Assembly: GCA_021106775.1 (NCBI GenBank)
Contig: JAIOTL010000171.1
Coordinates: 1 to 8,534, forward strand
Origin: Planctomycetota bacterium
GTDB lineage: Bacteria; Planctomycetota; UBA8742; SKZP01; JAIOTL01
DNA length: 8,534 bases
Direction: 5' to 3'
Below, piece after piece: positions 1 through 7,046 of the stretch. Below the pieces are notes generated by a model. It ran no database searches, was not told where the DNA came from, and worked only from the letters and a program-made list of their open reading frames with translations. Position 1 is the first letter of the stretch; each line of letters opens with the position of its first letter. The translations under genes were made by a program, and so were the position numbers.

Positions 1-1002
1 AAAAAAAATGAACCCAAAAAATTTACCAGACGACAATTTATCAAACTTTCAGGAGTTGTCGGCGGAGGTGCATTAATTGCTGGAGGTTCATATCTTCTCG
101 GTAAGAAAATCAAGGAGGAACAGGGGATTGTTCTTTCGGATACTGCGATGTCAACGTTTGTAACTGTTTCGATTTTCGGAAAAGACAGAAAAGAGGCGGA
201 AAATATTGCTAAACTCGCTCTGTCACGCATGAAAACACTTGAGTCAGAGTTGACAAGATTTAGACCTTCAGGCGCACCAGCGAGATTGAACAGAGATAAG
301 AAGCTCAATGCTATTTCAGGCAGCATGAAGCAGCTAATTGAAACTTCAATGATGATTCAACGCGAATCTGACGGTGCATTTGACCCTGCGATTTTACCTG
401 TTCTCAACGCGGTTAAAAAAGGCGGCAGTATTTCGGATGTAAAAGCTTTGCGCGAAATTACGGGGGATGGTGCATATGCCTACAACGGAAACTCAATCAA
501 ACTCAAAAATAACAAAGTTGAACTCACTTTTGACGGTGTTGCCAAAGGTTTTATTATTGATGAAGTCGTTAAAATGCTGGCTCAGCACGGTGTACGCAAC
601 ATGATTCTCGATGCTGGCGGCGATATTCAGACTCTTGGAAATCATCCCGACGGCAGATCCTTTGTCATCGGCATAAAGCATCCGAGACAGACGGGTGAAA
701 TCGCGAGGATGAAGCTTTCCGGCAGAGCTGTCGCAACTTCAGGCGATTATGAAAATAATTTCAGCTCGGACTACAAAAGACATCATTTAGTTGACCCAAA
801 ATCAGGCAAATCTGCCAATAACGTTGCATCAGCAACAGTCGTTGCACCAAATGCGATGCTCGCAGACGCCTGGTCAACCGCACTTTTCGTGCTTGGCTCA
901 GACAAAGGCATTAAATTGCTTGATAAACTCGATGGAATCGATGGTCTTGTCATAACAAAAGAAGGCAAAATCATCAAAACATCTAGATTCCCGCTTGTTT
1001 AA
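1..1002 (+). CDS. apbE: FAD:protein FMN transferase ApbE, Tat-targeted (5' end outside window)
   Basis: ApbE transfers FMN from FAD to a threonine of target proteins such as RnfD and RnfG, on the outer face of the membrane. The frame is open to base 1. The ATG at 148 is internal: codons 6-34 encode KKFTRRQFIK followed by a Gly/Ala/Leu-rich stretch, a twin-arginine export signal. No lipobox Cys and no clear signal peptidase site follow, so it may stay as a membrane anchor. Family motifs, numbered from codon 1: ESELTRFRPSG and RLN near 82-97, FDGVAKGFIID at 177-187, LDAGGDI at 203-209, ATSGDYE at 245-251, HHLVDPKSG at 261-269, and ADAWSTALFVLG, whose D289 and T293 match the metal-binding Asp and Thr of the family. 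The true start is probably a few codons upstream; the ATG at 8 is out of frame. It leads the rnf operon, 47 bp before rnfC. The family is certain; the exact N-terminus is not. Confidence 0.93.
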   Translation, partial: KKNEPKKFTRRQFIKLSGVVGGGALIAGGSYLLGKKIKEEQGIVLSDTAMSTFVTVSIFGKDRKEAENIAKLALSRMKTLESELTRFRPSGAPARLNRDKKLNAISGSMKQLIETSMMIQRESDGAFDPAILPVLNAVKKGGSISDVKALREITGDGAYAYNGNSIKLKNNKVELTFDGVAKGFIIDEVVKMLAQHGVRNMILDAGGDIQTLGNHPDGRSFVIGIKHPRQTGEIARMKLSGRAVATSGDYENNFSSDYKRHHLVDPKSGKSANNVASATVVAPNAMLADAWSTALFVLGSDKGIKLLDKLDGIDGLVITKEGKIIKTSRFPLV

Positions 1003-1036
1003 GCTCAAGAGTGTAAACCTTAACAATGGTAACATC

Positions 1037-1044
1037 AAAGGAGA
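1037..1044 (+). promoter_or_regulatory. Ribosome binding site that sets the rnfC start
   Basis: AAAGGAGA lies 5 nt before the ATG at 1050. The in-frame ATG at 1026 lies upstream of this site and has no such sequence before it. The in-frame ATG at 1071 also lacks one. The start at 1050 is therefore preferred. Confidence 0.8.
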
Positions 1045-1049
1045 TACAT

Positions 1050-2381
1050 ATGCGCTGGCTTAGAAACCTCATGGCTTCGAAAAGAGGTTATTTCTATACT
1101 GAGGGTGGCATTCACATGGAAAAGCATAAGGAACAAAGCCACAAAGCACCTCTCGAAGATATGCCGATACCTAATGAAGTCGTCATTTACCTTAGACAAC
1201 ATGTCGGTGCTATGCTTGAACCTACTGTTAAGCCGAAAGATTCTGTAAAAGTCGGTCAAATAATCGGTGACTCAAAAGCTTTCGTGAGTGCTCCTGTTCA
1301 TGCTACAATTTCCGGGACAGTCAAGAAAATCGAACCAAGACTTTGTCCCACAGGTGAAACTTTACCTGCAATCGTGATAAAAGGTGACGGCAAGGACGAA
1401 TGGGAAAAACTTACACCCATGAACCCCTTGAAAGCCAATAAAAAAGATATTATCGACAGGATTCGAGCTGCTGGTATTGTCGGACTTGGTGGCGCGGGTT
1501 TTCCAACGTTTATCAAGCTTCAACCACCAACCGCTGTTGATTCGTTGATTATTAATGCTGCTGAATGCGAGCCATACCTAGCAAAAGATTATCACCTAAT
1601 GAAAGAATTCACTGATGACGTGATGCTTGGTGCAGACATCGTCGCTCGCACAATAGAAGTTGAAAACAGATATTTTGCCATTCACGCCGACAAAATGGAT
1701 ATAGTTCCCAAACTTAAGGAAATTGCTGCAAAATATGACTTCAAAGTTGTCGTTTTGCCTGTGAAATATCCGCACGGAGCAGAAAAAGTGCTTATTGACG
1801 CGGTTATCGGCAAACGTGTTCCACCCTTCAAACTCCCGTTTGATGTGGGTGCAATGGTTTTCAACGTTGAAACATGTCTGGCAATCACAAAAGCGGTGCG
1901 CGACGGCAAGCCTCTCGTCGAAAAATACCTGACCGTTGCTGGCGAAGGTATTTGGCATACAAAAAATCTAAAAGTCAGAGTCGGGACAAATGTACAGGAT
2001 ATCGTTGATTATTGCGGCGGATTAACTCAGGAATGCAGACGTATAATCTTTGGTGGACCAATGACTGGTTTTGCGATGGTTAATCTAAATACGAATGTTG
2101 TCAGACTAACTGCAGGTTTCATCGGTTTGACTGATTCTCAACCCGAGTTCGGTCCTTGCATTCGGTGCGGCAGATGCGTAACAGTTTGTGATAACGGCAT
2201 GAATCCGAGTTTAATATCAACCTACATCGAAAAAGGTTTGTACGATCCAGACTTGAATACAACTGCTTGTGTAGAATGTGGAGCATGTTCGTATATTTGT
2301 CCTGAGCACAGACCGATAACGCATTTTATACGTGTTGCAAAGAAGATGCACATGGAATGGGAAGCAAAACAGAAAAAATAG
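1050..2381 (+). CDS. rnfC: Rnf complex subunit RnfC (NADH/FMN-type domain, two [4Fe-4S] motifs)
   Basis: RnfC is the peripheral cytoplasmic subunit that exchanges electrons with NAD(H). The protein is 443 aa, the compact form typical of anaerobes, without the long repetitive tail of E. coli RsxC. In order: the RnfC N-terminal domain (GGIH at 19-22, then a barrel-sandwich-like stretch with VSAPVHATISGTV at 79-91); the Complex I 51-kDa-like nucleotide/flavin domain with IVGLGGAGFPT at 143-153 and NAAECEPYL at 169-177; an SLBB-like part with GGPMTG around 335-340; and two ferredoxin motifs, C370/C373/C376/C380 and C407/C410/C413/C417. After C380 there is Asp instead of the usual Pro. The start at 1050 is chosen from the ribosome binding site. 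The N-terminus is some 10-15 residues longer than many homologues. Confidence 0.96.
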   Translation: MRWLRNLMASKRGYFYTEGGIHMEKHKEQSHKAPLEDMPIPNEVVIYLRQHVGAMLEPTVKPKDSVKVGQIIGDSKAFVSAPVHATISGTVKKIEPRLCPTGETLPAIVIKGDGKDEWEKLTPMNPLKANKKDIIDRIRAAGIVGLGGAGFPTFIKLQPPTAVDSLIINAAECEPYLAKDYHLMKEFTDDVMLGADIVARTIEVENRYFAIHADKMDIVPKLKEIAAKYDFKVVVLPVKYPHGAEKVLIDAVIGKRVPPFKLPFDVGAMVFNVETCLAITKAVRDGKPLVEKYLTVAGEGIWHTKNLKVRVGTNVQDIVDYCGGLTQECRRIIFGGPMTGFAMVNLNTNVVRLTAGFIGLTDSQPEFGPCIRCGRCVTVCDNGMNPSLISTYIEKGLYDPDLNTTACVECGACSYICPEHRPITHFIRVAKKMHMEWEAKQKK

Positions 2382-2450
2382 TCTAGTTATTCTTACTTGA
2401 ATTTAATGGTTTGAAAAAGCCTGTCTGAAAATTAAACAACGGAGAAAGAT

Positions 2451-3515
2451 ATGGCTGAAGATGTGAAAGATAAATTATTACTGGTTTCAGCACCGCCTCA
2501 TATGAATACGGGTGTTACAACCAAACAGATAATGCGTGATGTTCTATTGGCGCTCCTGCCTGCTGCCGTTTGGGCAGTCCTTGGGTTCGGCTTGCAGACG
2601 TTGCTTGTGATACTTGTTGCGATGTTTACGTGTCAATTTACTGAATGGGTCTGTAATAAACTCATGAAAAGTAATAGAAAACGTGATAATTCCGCACTTT
2701 TGACGGGTTTACTTTTCGCTTTCTGCCTGCCTGCAAATATCAGTTTGTATGTTGTTGTCATCGGGTCAATATTTGCGATTGCTATTGTAAAAATGATGTT
2801 CGGTGGAATCGGGAACAATATCTTAAACCCGGCACTTGCTGCACGAGTTTTCGTCGGATTGAGCTTTCCCACAAGTTTCTCGAACTGGATTCCCAATGCA
2901 TTAACAAGTTCTGATGCAATAACTTCTGCGACACCTTTGCAGCTTTTAGCTAATGCAGGTTCAGCTGGTAGGTTTGATTCGATGCAACTTGAAGTTTCAA
3001 AGCTTTCTAACTGGAACTTATTATTCGGCTCGCATAGCGGCGCACTAGGTGAAGGTGCAGCTTTATTGCTCATCATCGGTGGAATATACCTGCTTTGGAG
3101 AAAAATTATAAGCTGGCACATCCCGATTACATTCATACTTTCATTTATGGTTTTGTCATTCATCGCTTGGGTAACAAGTGATAGCGGAACTGATTTCGGG
3201 ATGGCAAACCCGATTTATCATCTGCTTTCAGGTGGTTTGATTCTTGGTGCGTTCTTCATGGCTACAGATTATGTTACAAGCCCAATAACGAAGAGTGGAC
3301 AGATTGTTTTTGGCATCGGATGCTGTGTTTTGACGTTTATGATACGGTTCTACGGCGAATATCCTGAAGGTGTGATGTATTCAATATTGTTCATGAACTT
3401 AATGATGCCTATGATCGAATATTTCATGCCAGCAAGCATTTCAGTTTGGTTAAGAAAAAATCAGAAGGAAAAGTTAAAAGCGCTGAAGCTTAAAGAATCT
3501 GAAGGAACAGAATAA
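2451..3515 (+). CDS. rnfD: Rnf complex membrane subunit RnfD (covalent FMN)
   Basis: RnfD is an integral membrane subunit of the NqrB/RnfD family that carries covalently bound FMN and takes part in coupling electron flow to ion transport. The 354-aa protein has many hydrophobic segments. Family blocks are GGIGNNILNPALAARVFVG (118-136), GALGEGAALLLIIGGIYLL (197-215) and ATDYVTSPITKSGQIVFGIG (271-290), then YPEGVMYSILFMN (304-316). The flavinylation motif is D155-A-I-T-S-A-T161, with T161 the expected FMN attachment site for ApbE; the usual SGAT reads SAT preceded by Thr here. GGAG at 2441-2444 sits 6 nt before the ATG. The 69-bp gap after rnfC is the longest within the operon and shows no convincing promoter. 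The charged tail (335-354) is cytoplasmic in family models. Confidence 0.96.
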   Translation: MAEDVKDKLLLVSAPPHMNTGVTTKQIMRDVLLALLPAAVWAVLGFGLQTLLVILVAMFTCQFTEWVCNKLMKSNRKRDNSALLTGLLFAFCLPANISLYVVVIGSIFAIAIVKMMFGGIGNNILNPALAARVFVGLSFPTSFSNWIPNALTSSDAITSATPLQLLANAGSAGRFDSMQLEVSKLSNWNLLFGSHSGALGEGAALLLIIGGIYLLWRKIISWHIPITFILSFMVLSFIAWVTSDSGTDFGMANPIYHLLSGGLILGAFFMATDYVTSPITKSGQIVFGIGCCVLTFMIRFYGEYPEGVMYSILFMNLMMPMIEYFMPASISVWLRKNQKEKLKALKLKESEGTE

Positions 3516-3543
3516 AATAACTGCATAAATACGGAGGTTTTTA

Positions 3544-4629
3544 ATGAATAAAGATTTAATACTTGCTGCGTTTGCAGTTTCAATAATCTCACTAATTTCA
3601 GGAGCGCTTTTGACTGTCGTTGAAAACGTAACTTCTGAACCGAGAAGAAAAATTGAGAAACAGAAAATAGAAGACGGTTTGTCGAATGTTTTTCCTGAAA
3701 ATGTTGAAATCGAACAGAAAAGCCCTATTGAAGGTAAGAAAATCGATGAACTAGAGGAAGAACAACGGTTTTTTATTTTCAATGCTGAAGATAATAGGGA
3801 ATACAAACTAAAAGTATGGACTGCATACAAAAAACAATTAATTGCTTCTGAGAATGCTGACAAAACTCCGAGAATTCCGGTTGCCCGCGCATATCTAACC
3901 GGTGCTCAGGGTTATGGTGGAAAAGTGATGTTGTTGCTTGGAGTCAAGTACAATCAATTCAGGGATTATAAAACAAAGAAGTTTGAAATTTCTGGCAGCA
4001 TAAAAAATTATGTAATTCAGGAGATGAGTAAGGAAACACCAGGACTTGGCACAATTGTGGCTGAGGAGAAATTCGTTTCACAATGGCGCGGCTTGTCGCT
4101 TGGAAAAGAACTTAATCTCAAAATGAGCGGTGGTAAAATTGATGCCATCACCGGAGCGACAATTTCATCTGATGCTGTAAATAAAGCAATTCGGGCTGCA
4201 ATGGAGCTTGATGCAAAATTGAGAAACGATGACAAAGAAAAATATTTCGATGCAATAATGAAATTCGATAAAGTATGGAAAGAAAATCAGGCTGAGATAT
4301 TGAAAACTACAGAACTCGCAAAAAAGATAAAAGAAGCAGCAGACCGCAAAAAACTCGAAGAAGAAAAAAAGATTGCTGACGCAGAAAAATTGAGAATAGC
4401 TAAGGAAAAAGAGAAAGAAGCTAAGAGAATAGCTGATGAGGCAGCAAAGAAAAGTGCTGATGCAGAATCTAGTATGACTGAAAAGTATGAAAAATTAGAA
4501 ATCGAAATCGAAAATTTGAAAAAGCAGAATGCTGAGAAGGCAAAACAAATCAAACAATTGACAGATGAATTGAAGAAAATGAAAGCAGAACTTGAGAAGA
4601 AACCTGAAACTCAGCCTAAAAATAAATAA
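3544..4629 (+). CDS. rnfG: Rnf complex subunit RnfG (covalent FMN) with long C-terminal coiled-coil extension
   Basis: RnfG (NqrC/RnfG family) is anchored by one N-terminal membrane helix (about 5-26) and presents an FMN-binding domain on the outer side of the membrane. The FMN motif D200-A-I-T-G-A-T206 is the standard ApbE target, with T206 modified. SKETPGLGT (162-170) and the following WRGL also match the family. Homologues are usually about 180-220 aa; this one is 361 aa. The extra part, from about residue 225, is rich in Lys, Glu and Ala, resembles the helical domain of TolA in composition, and ends in a regular heptad array (318, 322, 325, 329, 332, 336, 339, 343, 346, 350: mostly Leu/Ile/Met with a core Asn at 329). 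Frame and stop are unambiguous, and the extension is contiguous with the RnfG domain. The CGGAGG site at 3532-3537 sets the start. The role of the extension is unknown. Confidence 0.95.
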   Translation: MNKDLILAAFAVSIISLISGALLTVVENVTSEPRRKIEKQKIEDGLSNVFPENVEIEQKSPIEGKKIDELEEEQRFFIFNAEDNREYKLKVWTAYKKQLIASENADKTPRIPVARAYLTGAQGYGGKVMLLLGVKYNQFRDYKTKKFEISGSIKNYVIQEMSKETPGLGTIVAEEKFVSQWRGLSLGKELNLKMSGGKIDAITGATISSDAVNKAIRAAMELDAKLRNDDKEKYFDAIMKFDKVWKENQAEILKTTELAKKIKEAADRKKLEEEKKIADAEKLRIAKEKEKEAKRIADEAAKKSADAESSMTEKYEKLEIEIENLKKQNAEKAKQIKQLTDELKKMKAELEKKPETQPKNK

Positions 4630-4652
4630 AAAATGCCAAAAGGAGAAAATAT

Positions 4653-5333
4653 ATGTCGTCGCAACCAACTCTTGGAAAAACATTATCAGGCGGATTTTGC
4701 GGACAAAACCCCGTGCTGAAACTCGCTCTCGGACTTTGCCCCGCACTTGCGGTTACAACAACTTTCGTGAACGGTTTCGCAATGGGTTTAGCAGCAACAT
4801 TCGTTCTCATAATGTCAAGCTTGATTGTATCATTGATAAGAAAGTTTATTCCTGCAAGCACGCGATTGCCGATTATGATCGTTGTGATTGCTACGTTTGT
4901 AACAATAGTTCAGCTTGTAATGGCTGCATATTTGCCTGATTTGAACAAGGTTCTCGGTATATTTATACCTCTTATCGTTGTAAATTGCATGATTCTTGGA
5001 CGTGCTGAAGCTTTTGCCCGCAAAAACAAATCCATGCTGTCTTTTGTTGACGCAGTTGGAATGGGCTTTGGCTTTCTTTGGATATTGTCGCTTGTCGGTT
5101 TAGTTCGCGAAATTTTGGGTGCAGGTAAAGCATTCGGAGTAACATTGTTCCCAGAAGAATATGCTATCAGGATTTTCGGACAGCCTGCTGGCGGATTCCT
5201 AGTTGTCGGCATTGCAATTGCGTTGTTCACTATCTGGGAAATCGCGAATAAATTTAAGGAAAATCAAGAATCAAAAGAAGCTTTCGGTCTGGCACAAAAG
5301 GAAATCAAGAAAAGTCAGGGTTCGATTGCCTAA
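4653..5333 (+). CDS. rnfE: Rnf complex membrane subunit RnfE
   Basis: RnfE is an integral membrane subunit, paralogous to RnfA and NqrD/NqrE. It forms with RnfA a membrane core holding a [2Fe-2S] cluster between four cysteines, two from each protein. Here these are C29 in LGLCPALAVT and C112 in VVNCMILGRAEAF. The 226-aa protein shows the hydrophobic pattern of about six membrane helices, the conserved IPLIVVN block before C112 and the GMGFGF block at 136-141, followed by a charged soluble tail from about residue 199. AGGAG at 4641-4645 precedes the ATG by 7 nt, and the gap to rnfG is 23 bp. Base composition returns to that of the other genes after the A-rich end of rnfG. Confidence 0.96.
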   Translation: MSSQPTLGKTLSGGFCGQNPVLKLALGLCPALAVTTTFVNGFAMGLAATFVLIMSSLIVSLIRKFIPASTRLPIMIVVIATFVTIVQLVMAAYLPDLNKVLGIFIPLIVVNCMILGRAEAFARKNKSMLSFVDAVGMGFGFLWILSLVGLVREILGAGKAFGVTLFPEEYAIRIFGQPAGGFLVVGIAIALFTIWEIANKFKENQESKEAFGLAQKEIKKSQGSIA

Positions 5334-5359
5334 AAAAGAGAATAAAAAGGAGCATATAA

Positions 5360-5944
5360 ATGGATCAATCAATGTTTTTAATATTCTTCACAGCAGCGAT
5401 GGTTAATAATTTAATTTTAACCAATTTTCTGGGTTTATGCCCGTTTTTTGGGGTATCAAAGCAGAAAGAAGCAGCGTTAGGCATGAGTTTCGCTGTACTT
5501 TTCGTGATGATAATGACTGTTATCATCACATGGCCTCTATTTAAGCTGTTGGTTTTTCTTGACCTGAAATATTTACAGACATTGTCATTTATTCTTGTAA
5601 TTGCGTCTATGGTTCAGCTTGCTGAGAAAGCAATCAAGAAGTTGTCGCCGGTTCTTTATGACCAGCTTGGAATTTTCCTTCCACTCATCACAACGAACTG
5701 TGCGGTATTGGGTGTTGCGTTTCTGGCAACTCAGCCTGATGTCAATTATTCATATAGTGAAGCATTGGTTTATGCATGTGGAAGCGCAGTGGGCTGGGGT
5801 TTCGTCTTGATTCTGTTCGCATTCATTCGTGAAAGACTTGCTTTGTACAAAATTCCCAGAATTTTTGAAGGATTGCCCATTGCATTTATCACAGCAGGTT
5901 TAATGGCAATCGGATTTATGGGTTTTATCGGAATGTTTAAATAA
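5360..5944 (+). CDS. rnfA: Rnf complex membrane subunit RnfA
   Basis: RnfA is the partner of RnfE in the ion-translocating membrane core. The 194-aa length is normal. Conserved blocks are NNLILTNFLGLCPFFGVSK (16-34) with C27, and LGIFLPLITTNCAVLGVAF (103-121) with C114. These two cysteines are expected to share a [2Fe-2S] cluster with C29 and C112 of RnfE. About six hydrophobic helices are seen, with family residues IRERL at 156-160 and GLPIAFITAGLMAIGF near the end. AAGGAG at 5346-5351 precedes the ATG by 8 nt, and the gap to rnfE is 26 bp. Confidence 0.97.
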   Translation: MDQSMFLIFFTAAMVNNLILTNFLGLCPFFGVSKQKEAALGMSFAVLFVMIMTVIITWPLFKLLVFLDLKYLQTLSFILVIASMVQLAEKAIKKLSPVLYDQLGIFLPLITTNCAVLGVAFLATQPDVNYSYSEALVYACGSAVGWGFVLILFAFIRERLALYKIPRIFEGLPIAFITAGLMAIGFMGFIGMFK

Positions 5945-5949
5945 GACAA

Positions 5950-5967
5950 AGGTGATGGAAATCACTT
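5950..5967 (+). other. Small hairpin with GGAA tetraloop in the rnfA-rnfB gap
   Basis: AGGTGAT and ATCACTT pair (seven pairs, one of them G-U) around a GGAA loop, which fits the GNRA tetraloop rule. No U tract follows, so it is not a terminator. It lies 11 nt upstream of the rnfB ribosome binding site and could affect mRNA stability or processing, or be chance. Confidence 0.3.
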
Positions 5968-5978
5968 GTGTAAATATC

Positions 5979-5984
5979 AGGAGG
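5979..5984 (+). promoter_or_regulatory. Ribosome binding site that sets the rnfB start
   Basis: A perfect AGGAGG lies 6 nt before the ATG at 5991. The frame is open further upstream, with a GTG at 5952 and an ATG at 5955, but those lie inside the small hairpin, before this site. Confidence 0.85.
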
Positions 5985-5990
5985 AAAACA

Positions 5991-6953
5991 ATGACTGCGA
6001 TGATTTTTGCAGCAAATACAACAATGATTTTTATTTACGCTCTCATAGTAATGGGTGTGCTGGGTTTGCTTCTCGGTCTATTTCTCGTCATTGCTGAGAA
6101 ATTTCTTGCGGTTAAGGTTGACCCGAGATACGAAAATATAATGGAAGTGCTTCCACAGGTCAATTGTGGTGCTTGCGGATACAGCGGATGTGCTGGCTAT
6201 GCTGATGCCATGGTTGTCGGAACAGAAACCGATTTTACCAAGTGTGCACCTGGAGGACCGGATATAATTGTGGAAATTGACGCTTATGTTCGTGGCGTGG
6301 CAATTCCAAAAGATGAGGCTGATGACAGTACTATCAATTACAGGTCAGAATCGATTAAAAAGAAAGTAAAATCGTTTAAAAAATCGATGCAGGAGAAATC
6401 AAAAGTAAAATACGCAACTTTGAATTGCAATGGTGGAACTCGTGCAAAAGACCGACATATTTATAGCGGTATTGATACGTGTGAATCGGCTCATGTAATG
6501 TACGGAGGACAGAAAGGATGTGTTTTCGGCTGTCTCAGTTTTGGAGATTGCGATAAAGCATGTCCGTTTGATGCGATTACAATGGGTGAAGATGGTTTGC
6601 CGAAAGTTGACAAGGCACTTTGCACCGGTTGTGGTATTTGCGTGGATGCCTGTCCTAAAAATATTCTTGAGCTGATGCCAGCGAATACTGCTGTTGTAAT
6701 CGCCTGTAGCAACACGGAAATCGGCGGACATGTGAAGAAAAACTGTGAAGTTGCCTGTATCGCTTGTAAACGCTGCGCAAAAGCATGTCCTGAGAAAGCG
6801 ATTGAGATGGTTGATAATCTTGCAGTAATTGATTACAGCAAATGTACAGGTTGTGGCAAATGCGTAAAGGTTTGCCCGACAAAAGCAATTATGGTCGGCT
6901 ATGAATCTGCAAAAATTTCACCAGAAACAATTTCAAACGCTTTTAGAATATAA
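5991..6953 (+). CDS. rnfB: Rnf complex subunit RnfB (ferredoxin-oxidising, multi-[4Fe-4S])
   Basis: RnfB is taken as the entry point for electrons from reduced ferredoxin. From the ATG at 5991 it is 320 aa. It has an N-terminal membrane helix (about 10-35), then the Fes-type four-cysteine domain C59/C62/C67/C85 with LPQVNCGACGYSGC, a Lys-rich linker (about 118-142), and a run of ferredoxin motifs: C177/C181/C187/C191, C211/C214/C217/C221, C256/C259/C262/C266 and C285/C288/C291/C295. That gives at least five cluster sites. Further cysteines at 146, 164, 239 and 252 are also present. The long multi-cluster form is the clostridial/acetogen type rather than the short proteobacterial type. It is the last gene of the operon; the terminator starts 20 bp after the stop codon. 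Confidence 0.96.
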   Translation: MTAMIFAANTTMIFIYALIVMGVLGLLLGLFLVIAEKFLAVKVDPRYENIMEVLPQVNCGACGYSGCAGYADAMVVGTETDFTKCAPGGPDIIVEIDAYVRGVAIPKDEADDSTINYRSESIKKKVKSFKKSMQEKSKVKYATLNCNGGTRAKDRHIYSGIDTCESAHVMYGGQKGCVFGCLSFGDCDKACPFDAITMGEDGLPKVDKALCTGCGICVDACPKNILELMPANTAVVIACSNTEIGGHVKKNCEVACIACKRCAKACPEKAIEMVDNLAVIDYSKCTGCGKCVKVCPTKAIMVGYESAKISPETISNAFRI

Positions 6954-6973
6954 ATTGCTAAAAATATAAAATT

Positions 6974-7000
6974 CCTCAGTGCTTTGCTGAGGTTTTTTTT
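6974..7000 (+). terminator. Rho-independent terminator of the rnf operon
   Basis: CCTCAG and CTGAGG form a perfect 6-bp stem, extendable by two G-U pairs, around a short loop (6974-6992), and are directly followed by eight T (6993-7000). It lies 20 bp after the rnfB stop and separates the operon from the acyl-CoA dehydrogenase gene. Confidence 0.92.
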
Positions 7001-7046
7001 GTAATGTATGGTTTTTATATTGTGATTTTAACATCAAGGATGCTTT

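Noticed and set aside
8..76. Short frame from the ATG at 8
   Set aside because: It is out of frame with the Tat signal and ApbE, runs only about 22 codons, and overlaps clear coding sequence.
1026..1049. Upstream in-frame ATG as the rnfC start
   Set aside because: It has no ribosome binding site, while the ATG at 1050 has AAAGGAGA at the proper distance.
1596..1958. Open frame of 120 codons on the - strand inside rnfC
   Set aside because: It lies wholly within a well-supported gene, its translation has no recognisable features, and no ribosome binding site was seen; it is a shadow of rnfC codon use.
2382..2450. Internal promoter in the rnfC-rnfD gap
   Set aside because: TTGAAT and TTGAAA occur, but no TATAAT-like box lies at the right distance from either.
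2633..3163. Open frame of 176 codons on the - strand inside rnfD
   Set aside because: It is antisense to conserved RnfD blocks. Its length is explained by the coding bias of the + strand, and no independent signals are seen.
4216..4629. Tandem DNA repeat in the A-rich end of rnfG
   Set aside because: The Lys/Glu/Ala-rich coding makes it look repetitive, but I see no exact repeat unit at the DNA level.
4592..4939. Open frame overlapping the end of rnfG and the start of rnfE
   Set aside because: It reads conserved RnfE sequence in the wrong frame, and its Arg/Asn/Cys-rich product looks random.
5952..5990. Upstream GTG/ATG as the rnfB start
   Set aside because: These codons lie before the perfect AGGAGG and within a hairpin, and the added residues are unlike an RnfB N-terminus.
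7001..7035. Promoter for the acyl-CoA dehydrogenase gene
   Set aside because: TATATT at 7016-7021 could be a -10 box, but the region 17 bp upstream is the terminator T tract, and TTGTAA is only 11 bp away. A promoter probably exists here, but I cannot place it.
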